From Atkinsonella hypoxylon (taxonomy: Eukaryota > Ascomycota > Sordariomycetes > Hypocreales > Clavicipitaceae): a stretch of 64,000 nt of DNA. A program made the translations under genes and the position numbers. This document shows positions 12,991-21,500 of the stretch, piece after piece. The notes below the pieces were generated by a model. That model had not been told where the DNA came from. It saw only the letters and a list, made by a program, of their open reading frames with translations, and searched no databases. Numbering within the stretch: position 1 is the first letter of the stretch; the number at the start of each line of letters is the position of its first letter. The stretch is from contig JFHB01000052.1 of assembly GCA_000729835.1 (NCBI GenBank), positions 1 through 64,000 of the forward strand, in the 5' to 3' direction.

Positions 12991-15900
12991 TAATTACAAT
13001 AGAAAGGTTTAGTATAAAGGACTATTAGGAAATTAAGTAAATTTATGCCTATTAAATCTAACATTTCTGTAGTAAATTAAGTAAGCTGCATTTAGAATTC
13101 TTTATACAATAGAAAGGGTTCTTTACTAAAGATAACTAATAGATTTCTAAAGATAAGCTTAAAGTTAATGCTTCTAAAATTATAAATAAATATCTATAGA
13201 AGCACTCTATAAATTAGGAAAAAGAGTATTAGTGTTGTTAAAAGGGTAATATAGCCTACTAAAAAACCCTAAATTAGCTAGCAGAAGCCTGCTACTAACT
13301 CTTTTCTTTATAAGTCTCGATTTCCTTTATATAATAGATTGTTTAAATCTCTTAGTATCTCTTTCCTTATTTCCTTATTTGTTATTATTAAAACTGTTAA
13401 AATTAATCTATATTACAGAATTATAGAAGGTTAGAAAGAAAATACCTATAAATCTATATACTATTATTTTAACCTACTTTTTCTATAAATTTACCTTTAC
13501 TTTTGCAAATTTTTACGCTTTTTACTATATAATCTTTTCTTTACACCTTTATATATTATAAAGTCTTTATAAATTTATTAATACTATTGCAGCTGCTGCT
13601 CTTTCTATCTCTTTAAGCTATTATTTAGCTACTTCTAACAGTTAAACACTAGAATACTACACTAAGAGCAATAGACTGCCTATAGAGTAAATTCCTATAG
13701 CCTATAGAACTAACTAGCCTCTATAGAGCTACTTCTAGCTCTTTCTATTCTCTTTATAGAAAATCTACTACTATTATTCTCTTCTTTTAGTAGTTTAGAA
13801 TTATTAATTTTAGTAAACCTAAATAGCTTATTCTAAGAAGGGAACAATAATAGTAACTATACTTAAGCTATAATACTACTACTATTTAAACCTAAAGAAG
13901 AATATATTACTTCTAATATATATATTAATTATAATAATAGTTTTAACGCTAAAAGTAAAGGTTTTAAGTTTAAGAAGTAAGAATATAACTATAAAGGTAA
14001 TATAGTAGCTATAGAGCTAAATAACATTAAAACTTATCTTATATTACTTAATTTCTACTGCTTATATAGCACTTTTAGTAAGCCTAGAAGTGCTAAGAGC
14101 ACCCTAAAAGTTAATAAGTTTATCTTTAGTACTATTTCTATAGAAATTAAAGATAACGTTAATATTACTAATATAAAGCCTATTATAGAAGACTATAGTT
14201 AGTATTGCTACACTAATAGAGCTAAAGAAAAGATATAGAATATAGAAAATACTATTTACACTTATATCTATAAATTTGCCCTTAAAGGCAGTATAATAAA
14301 TAAAACTAGTATTAAGGTCTTTAAAGATAATATATATTACTTACTCTAGTAGAATATAGTAATATATATCTTTAGAATTTATAATAACTATAAAGTAAAG
14401 CACTAGAACTAGTAATATAAAGGTAAGGATGCTAAGGTATCTATAGGTAACGCTAAAGTAGCTAGAAGAGGTAAGATATAGGCAAAAGCAGTAGCTACTA
14501 TATACTATAGTAGTAATATAGTAAAAAGAGGTAAAGAAACTATTACTGTAAATTTATCTATTAGTTTACTGTTATAAGTAGTATTACTTACTATTTACTT
14601 CTTTAATAAATTTAGTAAGATTAATAGCACTATTATAGGTACTTTAGCTAGTATTAGCTATATAGACTTACTCTTTATTCTATTAGCTAAGGTATAGTTC
14701 TAAACCTAGTGTAATAGTCTTCTTTAGGAAAAGTGTAAATCTAATGCTAAAGAAATAATTAAAGCTTACCTTAAGAACACTTCTATAGGTAGTAACGCTA
14801 TATAGAAGTAACTTAACCTCTATATTACTAAAATTAATAAGTTAAATAAAAAGATTAACTAAGTTAAAATAAAGGCTAAAGAAGGTCTATTTAATAAGTA
14901 GTTTAATAAATTATAAACTACTATTTACAGTATATATAACTAACTAAATAGTATAAGTTAATTTAATAAAGGTATTAATAATGTTATTAATAAAAATAAA
15001 ACCTTACTAAAGGTTGCTAGTAATATTAATATACTATAGGCAGAAAGTAAACACCTATAATATAAAATTAACTATATTTATATAGACTTCTTAGAACGCT
15101 TAGCTAACTAGCCTATTACTATATAAGGCCTCTTTAGTAATAGATTTAGTACTATTTAATATAGAAAAAGTGCTTAGTTTATCTTAATTAATCTATCTTT
15201 AATGTATTTCTCTCTATTAATTCTATAAAAGATACCTTCTATAGTAAAGCTAATACTAACTAAGGTAAAAATGCTAACTAAAAGGCTAGCTATAAGTAAA
15301 CTAGTAAAAACACCTATTAAGCGTAAAGCTAGTACCTCTTAGGTAAAACCCTCTTTAAAGCCACTAGAAACATTCTTTAGCTTTACTTTCTAGAGAGAAC
15401 TAATAGCCTACTATAACTAACTAATAATTTACTGCTATTACTAATGCCTAAAGATTAGAATAAGCTATATATATATAAAGAAATACGCTAAAGGGATCTA
15501 ATAGAAAATTTACTTTAATATAGATTAATTTTTAATACTTTTAACACTATATAGAATAATTTTATATAAAGAATGTACTATATAGATTTAATAAATTAGC
15601 TTTATTATATAAGATTAATTTATAGGATTTAACATTATCTAGAATAATTTTGCGCAACTTTACTTATATATAGAATATAGAATAAGCTTTAACGCTCTAT
15701 TAGGTTTAAGGAAATCTATTAATTTAATATATAGATTTAATAGTTACTAGATTATAAGTGTAATTTAGGCATTATAAGTGTATAGAAAAATACATAAATA
15801 TAGCAACCTATACTGTATATTGCACTACAATAATAACAATATATACTTACGCAATAAAATAATAACTACCTTTCTGTGCCTTTTATAACAGCTAGATTAA

Positions 15901-15995
15901 TAAGTTATTTAGTTTAATTTAATATACCTTCTAATAACTAACAATTAATTTTTAGAATAGCTAGAATAGCTAATCTTTTTTGTAGAAGTAGCACT
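12991..15995 (+). pseudogene. Long 3' region after integrase, possible extra ORF of the retrotransposon
   Basis: About 3 kb lie between the integrase end and the 3' LTR, whereas most fungal Gypsy elements have a few hundred bases there. In one plus-strand frame from about 13.9 kb to about 15.5 kb, codons favour purine-N-pyrimidine forms (GCT, GGT, AAT, AGT), and stops are only TAG/TAA, roughly one in 17 codons, as RIP of glutamine or tryptophan codons would give. A heptad-like stretch rich in Leu, Ile and Lys near 14.82-14.95 kb suggests a coiled coil. I recognise no family. A neighbouring frame is almost as open, so coding is an inference. Copy 1 has the same region at about 2546-5556. Confidence 0.4.
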
Positions 15996-16238
15996 TATTA
16001 TAGAATAATTCTATAGACCTATAGGTTACTAGTGCATATAACTGCAATTATATATAAGTAGTTAGAAGCAACACTTAGGTAGTTAGATTAAACAATTAAC
16101 TATTATTTACTAGAACACTATTACTAGATGCTCCTTACAGCAACTCTTACGACTCCTCTTACGAATCTTTACATAACCTATCGAATCTAACAACCTATCG
16201 TTACTTCCGACAAACCCACGTCGGATCCCACCGTAACA
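15996..16238 (+). repeat. 3' LTR of retrotransposon copy 2, with an unmutated right part
   Basis: 243 bp matching the other two LTRs. Up to about 16145 it is RIP-mutated; from there to 16238 it keeps many CpG sites and ends CACCGTAACA, so this end shows the original LTR sequence. It is followed directly by ATAGC, the right target duplication. Confidence 0.9.
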
Positions 16239-16243
16239 ATAGC
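16239..16243. repeat. Target-site duplication, right (ATAGC)
   Basis: Exact copy of 6287-6291, directly after the TAACA end of the 3' LTR. Confidence 0.85.
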
Positions 16244-17399
16244 TTAGTTATAAAATCTTTATTACGCTAGTAACTGTAGAGAATGTAGTAGAGTACAGCG
16301 CTAGTAGAACGTTAATATAAGTGTAGTATATAATGCATATATATATATACTAGCAGCTGTAAGTTATTTCTCTATCTATAATTTACTAACAGGAATTTAT
16401 CTGCACTACTTTACGTTAGTATATAGTTTATATAACTCTAGTATATTAAGAAAGTAATTACCTTTAAGTTTATACTTATCTATTATATAATAGTGCATCT
16501 AAAGGCAATTAGTATATATACTGTATATATCTATAATATTGCATACAGCGCTAGATCTACTTTATAGAATAGTATGCCTATAAATATAATTAAACTTAGT
16601 GTAAATAAAGCAACTATAGAGTATTAGTATATAGTCTTAATATAAAGAAAGAATATAATATATATAGTTATTTTAAACTTTAGAAGCTTTATTCTATTGC
16701 TCTCTATTTAATATTTAATTAGTATTATATATATATATATAAGATATAACTTATAACTTACCTCTATAGTATAAATCTAGATTAATAGTAAAAGGTAGAA
16801 CTATATAACGTAAGCCTATATCTATAATATATATTATATATATAAACTTATATTTAGTAAAATCTTTAAAGTACAATAATTAGTCTTCTAAATAGTGTAA
16901 AAAGTAGAATATATAAGATATATATTAAATATATACTAAGTATAGTTCTATATATATTTAATTTTAAAATATTATTATTAGCCTTCTTAGTATACTTAAT
17001 TTTATATAAGGTTAAAGAGCTTATATATTATTAGTATAAGCTTAATAGATACTAAGTATATATATACTATAGCTCTTTAGTGTATTTACTGCTAAATAAG
17101 GTATAGTTAATATTTACTAAATAGTTAGTATATATACTTTATATATATAATTACTTTTAATTAATATACTAGGTAGAGGTAAAGATAGAGGTATTAATTA
17201 AATATATTAAAATATTAATACTATAAAAGATATTAGTATAATTTATATAATAATTTAATATATACAATATAATAATAGCTAGATTCTTCTTACTAGGCGT
17301 AATAATAATATAAAAAGAAGGAAAAAAAGAAAGAAAGAGAGGTAGAAGAAAGTAAGCTTATAGTTAGAGGCTAACGTAATCCCTACTAATATTAGATAA
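16244..17399. other. AT-rich RIP-like tract without recognisable gene
   Basis: About 1.15 kb of TpA-rich DNA continues beyond the retrotransposon. It contains many ATATAT runs, scattered TATACTAGGTATATA-like near-palindromes and a purine-rich patch near 17310-17350. It has no long frame and no match to the retrotransposon. It is probably the mutated body of the DNA element whose right end lies at 17400-17531. Confidence 0.5.
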
Positions 17400-17531
17400 A
17401 ATTAACACTATATTGTCTATATATACTAGGTATATACTAAGTATATGCTATTCTACCTAAATCTACACCCGCTCTGGCTCCACCCTGGACCAATGCACAC
17501 ATGGTCTGGACCTGAGATTTACTGTACACCC
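17400..17531. repeat. Right-end copy of a TIR element (related to the MITE at 27471-27841)
   Basis: Read left to right, this matches the right end of the 27.8-kb MITE: a TATATACTAAGTATA-type block, then TTCTACCTAAATCTACACCC, a GCTCTGG block, CAATGCACACATGG, and CTGAGATTTACTGTACACCC at the end. The element body should therefore lie to the left, in the AT-rich tract. The AT-rich isochore ends here and normal composition begins. Confidence 0.7.
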
Positions 17532-17865
17532 TACCCCTCCTCATGAGCCATAGTCCTTGAGCTCTCTTTTTTGTTCATCTTCTGTGCACCTAGGTGTCTT
17601 TGCTAGTCATCGCTGTAGCTATCACAGAGAGATATTGAAATCTAGGGCCTCCCAGAGATCATCAACTGCCGGCCAAACCGGCCTGTTGGGAGTTCGCTGC
17701 TGCCTAGGCGGTCCATAACACATAAATTACAACGGCCGCTCTCGCAAAGATAATTCGCACAAGCCAGTTCATTTCCCTCAGGTAAAGCTAAGAGGCTGTT
17801 ATTAAAGTAAGTCATTGCGGCCTGCTAAATTTCACCATCGCTAAATATCCTCAGCATCAACTCTT
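17532..17865. other. Intergenic, nothing recognised
   Basis: About 330 bp of normal composition directly after the transposon end. No frame, RNA gene or repeat stands out. Confidence 0.5.
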
Positions 17866-18135
17866 TTGGGAACAAGCTCTAGCACATTATGTGCATTCAA
17901 TGCTGCGAAGTCACCATCACTCTTTGCAAGCAAAGAGTCCCTGCCGTATATCGTGAAGCCTGGAGAGAGACCAGATATAGATGACGAGTTCGTTGTGATG
18001 TCGGGAAGTACCGGGAAGCTGTTCACAACACTGATATATGGAGATGACAACAAGACGAAGTTCGTGCCTACCAAAGCTACCCTTGGGATGGTTCGAGTGT
18101 TCAATCAGACCCAGATGTCCCGAGAGAGGCATTAA
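17866..18135 (+). pseudogene. 5' fragment of an unrecognised gene, stopped by a C-to-T change
   Basis: An 89-codon plus-strand frame ending in TAA at 18133-18135. From 18024 on it lies in the left arm of an inverted repeat. The right arm (minus strand 18675-18538) has CAA where this copy has TAA, and there the frame continues for about 70 more codons. The stop thus looks like a CpA-to-TpA mutation of an originally longer frame. I do not recognise the family. An opposing frame at 18104-17841 is also open and cannot be fully excluded as the coding strand, but continuation across both repeat arms favours plus. Confidence 0.4.
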
Positions 18136-18675
18136 ATCTCACATATCAAGGTCGGTAAACAGCATTGCCGTTGCTACTATCACTATGATATTTCCGTCTT
18201 GAAATACATCGCATGTTAAGATGACTTGAGACTGTTTCATTATAATTCCAGCGAAAATTTATACCGAAAAGACCTATTGTACACAACAGCGCTTACACAA
18301 TCGGCTACAACAAGATCGTATGGAGCTTTAACTAATATATAGCTATCCTCTGTGGTGCACGTGCACAGCAGCCCTAGGCGCTAGCACTCCGTGCACTACC
18401 TTCCCACAATGGAGTCGCCTCGTGATGATATCTCGTCATCGCAGCACTGGAGTCCGGCTGATGATGTCGACTGGACTTCCATTTCTCCCTATACCACGCC
18501 GCCGCCACGTGCTCTACCATCGGGAGTGCGAAGCGAATGTTTACCGACCTTGATATGTGAGATTTGATGCCTCTCTTGGGACATCTGGGTCTGATTGAAC
18601 ACTCGAACCATCCCAAGGGTAGCTTTGGTAGGCACGAACTTCGTCTTGTTGTCATCTCCATATATCAGTGTTGTG
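18024..18675. repeat. 138-bp inverted repeat around a 376-bp loop
   Basis: The left arm 18024-18161 and the right arm 18538-18675 are reverse complements, with two differences seen by eye. One turns CAA into TAA and the other exchanges G and A (CCCGAGAG against CCCAAGAG). Both are transitions of the RIP type. The arms carry part of the same reading frame, so this is an inverted local duplication of coding sequence. Confidence 0.88.
18374..18675 (-). pseudogene. 3' fragment of the same unrecognised gene, inverted
   Basis: Reading the minus strand from 18675, the frame seen in the left repeat arm continues without a stop through the former TAA site and on to a stop at 18374. It adds a tail with PMVEHVAAAWYREKWKSS and a basic, His/Ser-rich end. 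The first 46 codons repeat the end of the plus-strand fragment; the rest is unique to this side. Upstream of 18675 on the minus strand the frame meets a TAG at once, so the 5' part is missing here. Together the two fragments look like one gene split by an inverted duplication. Function is unknown. Confidence 0.4.
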
Positions 18676-19257
18676 ATCTATGGTAACATGACCACAACAT
18701 GTTTGCAAATGTCAAATGCATTTCTGGACAGCGCTCGATCTGGAAGTTGAACAATTTCTGACCCAGAAACAATAGTACTAATACTAGCGTAGTCTCTGCG
18801 CATCGTGATCGGCTCTTCATACTCTTTGTTACCACCCTATCTAATGACAGCAGTGTCATTGTTCTTGCGGATCATTGTTACTCCACATCCATTTACGAGT
18901 GTTCCATTGACACGCATACCGTCATAGATATATCCGCATCTGTATACAGGTACCTGATATGTTGAGACTATATGATGGAGTTCTCTGACAACAAATTGCA
19001 TACTGAATGTGCAAGTGATTCCTTTGGCCTCGCTAAATAGAACATCCGACACTCTTTCATGCTACAATATATCAGACAAACTGCAGTTCAGTATTACTGA
19101 CGTTTACTCTCGTCGCGGATTGCAGTCGTGGAGCCATCCGCGCGGCGAAACTGGACATACAGGCTCCCTCTGTCGAGACTAGCATTCCCCAACAGTCTGC
19201 GGCAAAGGAGGACATCGCTAGCGAGGAGCTCATCAATATGATAGACAGTCTCACAGT
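18676..19257. other. Degenerate stretch with short minus-strand frames
   Basis: Several overlapping minus-strand frames of 60-86 codons occupy this stretch. The clearest, at about 19290-19094, reads a coherent acidic/hydrophobic peptide (HIDELLASDVLLCRRLL) that could be the next exon of the minus-strand ORF at 19767-19258. I could not find a splice pair that keeps the frame, so I leave it unjoined. Confidence 0.3.
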
Positions 19258-19767
19258 TTAGCTTCGACACAGTTGAAATTTCCCTTCTGCGTGCATATGA
19301 TATTTTAAAAAGTGCAGTATACTGCATATCGCACTGTGCATGACTGCTACACATTTCAGGATTCCACTGAACAGCTCAGTTATCATATCCTTCCTCCATG
19401 AGGATTGATCTATAACACAATCAGTGTACGACGCTGACATTCTGACTCTGCACCCGTTGTAAGCGAGAGCATCATGTATGGTAGGTACCGTTTTGACGTC
19501 AACATCAGCCAGTGAATCTATTGTATTCAGCACCGCAGATAACGGTATAAGAGGTACATGTATCAACCCGCTAACCTCAGCAGCTGTAAAGTTGTCAAGA
19601 TTGGCGTCAGGGTGTGGGACTGCAATGTAGCAATTCTCTATATTGAAACAAGGACTCTTCCTTCTTTGTCTGCAAACGCTAACAAGTTGGTCGTAGCGAT
19701 TTTGTGCGATATATGACACGAAGTAATCGTGATACAGTCCCAATGATTTGGGAGATATTGGAATCAC
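19258..19767 (-). CDS. Hypothetical protein, possibly the first exon of a decayed gene
   Basis: A 169-codon minus-strand frame just downstream of the kinase gene and on the same strand. It holds a DNFTAAEVSGLIHVPLIPLS segment, then several acidic residues and two cysteines. It is not a family I recognise. A likely intron sits near its 3' end (GTGTAGCAG to TATGCACGCAG on the minus strand, about 19350-19291), after which another coherent frame begins, but the phases I tried do not join. It may therefore be a pseudogene, or the splice site may differ from my guess. Confidence 0.35.
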   Translation of the reverse strand: MIPISPKSLGLYHDYFVSYIAQNRYDQLVSVCRQRRKSPCFNIENCYIAVPHPDANLDNFTAAEVSGLIHVPLIPLSAVLNTIDSLADVDVKTVPTIHDALAYNGCRVRMSASYTDCVIDQSSWRKDMITELFSGILKCVAVMHSAICSILHFLKYHMHAEGKFQLCRS

Positions 19768-20013
19768 TTACTACACCACCAAGATTTTCCAGTGCGGAGA
19801 CCGGTACACAGAAGACGTCAATTTTGAGAGGTGCGATAATCCATCCAAACCAAACCATGAACTCAAGCGACTGCCTTTGGGCTCAAAGAGAGAAGGAAGC
19901 AAATGTGGACGATATGGTTGCAGAAACCCCTGAGTCGCTGTGACGTTGGCTATCTATATTGGCGGCATCTCTGGTGAATATGTACGACGGCAAAGGACAT
20001 ATTTAAACGCATG

Positions 20014-21054
20014 CTAGGACTGGAGTTGCAATCGGGAGATACTTGCCATAATTTCTGCGGCGTGAGAAAATTTGTTTGTCCAACATCCCATAATAATCTC
20101 TCCCCCGAAAAGGCCGTCAACTTCGGGAAAATTGCCAGCAGCAAAGTGATGATCTACATCTGCCTCATACTCCTCCATCTCTTCTGTAGAAGTAAATTGG
20201 CCTGTAGTTACACGAAATGGCCAACGACCTGTACTAATGGTATACAGGACAGAACCAAGGCCAAAAATATCAGCGGCATAGGTCGGTTCCCAGGCAGCAT
20301 TCGGGTTATAAAAGCCAGAGTCGGGAAGCTTCCCTCCAGAAAGCTGGAGATCTTCGCAAGTTGAGCCGCCGAAGTCACAGAGGCATATGTCGAGTGATAG
20401 AGGCAATGTGCCGTGAACGAGGAAGTTGTCTGGCCTGAGATCGCTATGTATTACACCCTTACTGTGGATAAACACGATAGATTCGATCGCCTGAACAAAC
20501 CATTTATGGCGAAGGCTCAGTGCAATTTCGTTGCCATGTTGGTATAAGAAAGACTGAAGGTTTCCGTGGTTAGCCTCAACAAAGAGTAGGCCGGTCGGGA
20601 ACTCGGTGTGCGAGCCTAGAAATCTAGAACCATCCGTAAATGCAACTGAGCAAACTCTAGGGGAACGGGTAACGAACCTGACAATCCTCGGATGTACACC
20701 GAGTCTGCTGAGGAGCTGCCTTTCGATGCTGAAATAGTGATCCACGTTGTCTCGCTGTCGTAAAATCTGATCTTCTCCTACCTTAACAGGAGCTTTTAAA
20801 ATGATCCCTGGTCGCAGACGGAAAAAAAGGGCCGTTGAGCCTGGGAAAGACGCGACAGGTAGCTTAACCAGCTCAGTCGAGTTCGTAGCCAGGTGTGACA
20901 CATTGTGGCGGAAGATGGAAAGAATCAACGTATACAACTTCAGGCAAACGCCAGTGAGAAGCTGCGGCCATTTTTTCCAGATGGATAGCTGACTTAAATA
21001 CAAGTACTGCAGCATCATGGCTTGTGATGGGGTATAGAGATAGTGACGTGGCAA
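20014..21054 (-). CDS. Orphan protein kinase-like protein (non-RD)
   Basis: 346 codons, single exon. The C-terminal two thirds form a protein-kinase domain: lysine in IILKAP (Lys87), a helix-C Glu near 111, catalytic loop VIHSDLRPDNFLV (Asp205, Asn210), DFG as CDFGGS (Asp227), and an ADIFGLGSVLYTISTGRWPF segment after the activation loop. The loop has HSD in place of HRD, so it is a non-RD kinase. No clear glycine-rich loop is seen. The first 50 residues contain a hydrophobic stretch (LLTGVCLKLYTLILSIF) that could anchor it to a membrane. Such short, divergent kinases are common in accessory regions of plant- or insect-associated fungi; the substrate is unknown. It is isolated between two transposon ends, with a degraded gene downstream. 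Starts at Met13 or Met14 are possible. Confidence 0.75.
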   Translation of the reverse strand: MPRHYLYTPSQAMMLQYLYLSQLSIWKKWPQLLTGVCLKLYTLILSIFRHNVSHLATNSTELVKLPVASFPGSTALFFRLRPGIILKAPVKVGEDQILRQRDNVDHYFSIERQLLSRLGVHPRIVRFVTRSPRVCSVAFTDGSRFLGSHTEFPTGLLFVEANHGNLQSFLYQHGNEIALSLRHKWFVQAIESIVFIHSKGVIHSDLRPDNFLVHGTLPLSLDICLCDFGGSTCEDLQLSGGKLPDSGFYNPNAAWEPTYAADIFGLGSVLYTISTGRWPFRVTTGQFTSTEEMEEYEADVDHHFAAGNFPEVDGLFGGEIIMGCWTNKFSHAAEIMASISRLQLQS

Positions 21055-21350
21055 TATGGGGCTAGAAGGAAGGAGACGAATGAAGAAAGGTCACGTGATT
21101 CTATCTCTATCATCAACAAATCCTGTAGCGGGCTCATCTGTAGCGCCGTCCGAACAATATGAGGCTACTTTTATTGTTTGGATTTGAGACTGTACCAACC
21201 AAAGGGAGTTCTATAATATATTCACAAGTTATCACGGCTATGTTAGGATCAATTTGCTGCCAATGACGTATGCGGTCCTCGAAGAGCTGCGTGCTCGGAC
21301 TCGGACCACTACCTACCTAACTAATGCGTTGCCTAATGGCGGGGCTTCAA

Positions 21351-21500
21351 GGGGTTCCAGTAAATCTCAGAGCGGAGCCAAAAAGGGTGTATTTTTGACC
21401 AGAATAGCAGGCGGTGAAGCGTTTAGTATATGCTAGGCATATGCCTAGCATATGCAGAATGCACAGTGTATTAGTGCGAATTAAGCATTTTTATATTTAG
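21351..21500. repeat. Left-end copy of the TIR element family
   Basis: 150 bp closely matching the left 150 bp of the MITE at 27471. It starts GGGGTTCCAGTAAATCTCAG, has the GGGTGTATTTTTG and CCAGAATAGCAGGCGGT blocks, and ends near TTTTTATATTTAGT. Similarity stops at about 21500, so this is a truncated left end whose partner right end is not found directly downstream. Confidence 0.75.
21428..21453. repeat. Perfect 26-bp palindrome inside the TIR element end
   Basis: Positions 21428-21453 read the same on both strands, centred on GGCATATGCC. The matching place in the MITE (about 27552-27582) keeps only imperfect TATATAC/GTATATA symmetry. It may be a subterminal binding site for a transposase. 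Confidence 0.7.

Larger units (their letters stand above)
6292..16238 (+). mobile_element. Full-length RIP-degraded Ty3/Gypsy LTR retrotransposon (copy 2)
   Basis: A complete element of 9947 bp: 5' LTR 6292-6534, internal region, 3' LTR 15996-16238, flanked by an exact ATAGC duplication. Order on the plus strand is a gag-like region, an aspartic-protease-like region near 9260-9500, reverse transcriptase (YINNII at about 10605-10622), RNase H (about 11.05-11.25 kb) and integrase ending in a GPY/F-type module near 12.73-12.98 kb. PR-RT-RH-IN order defines Ty3/Gypsy. After integrase another 3 kb precede the 3' LTR, which is long for this group. No intact frame remains; stops are almost all TAG or TAA, as RIP of CAG, CAA and TGG gives. 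The copy is dead. Confidence 0.92.

Noticed and set aside
17841..18104. 87-codon minus-strand frame
   Set aside because: The opposing plus-strand frame continues through the inverted repeat in both arms, which the minus frame does not.
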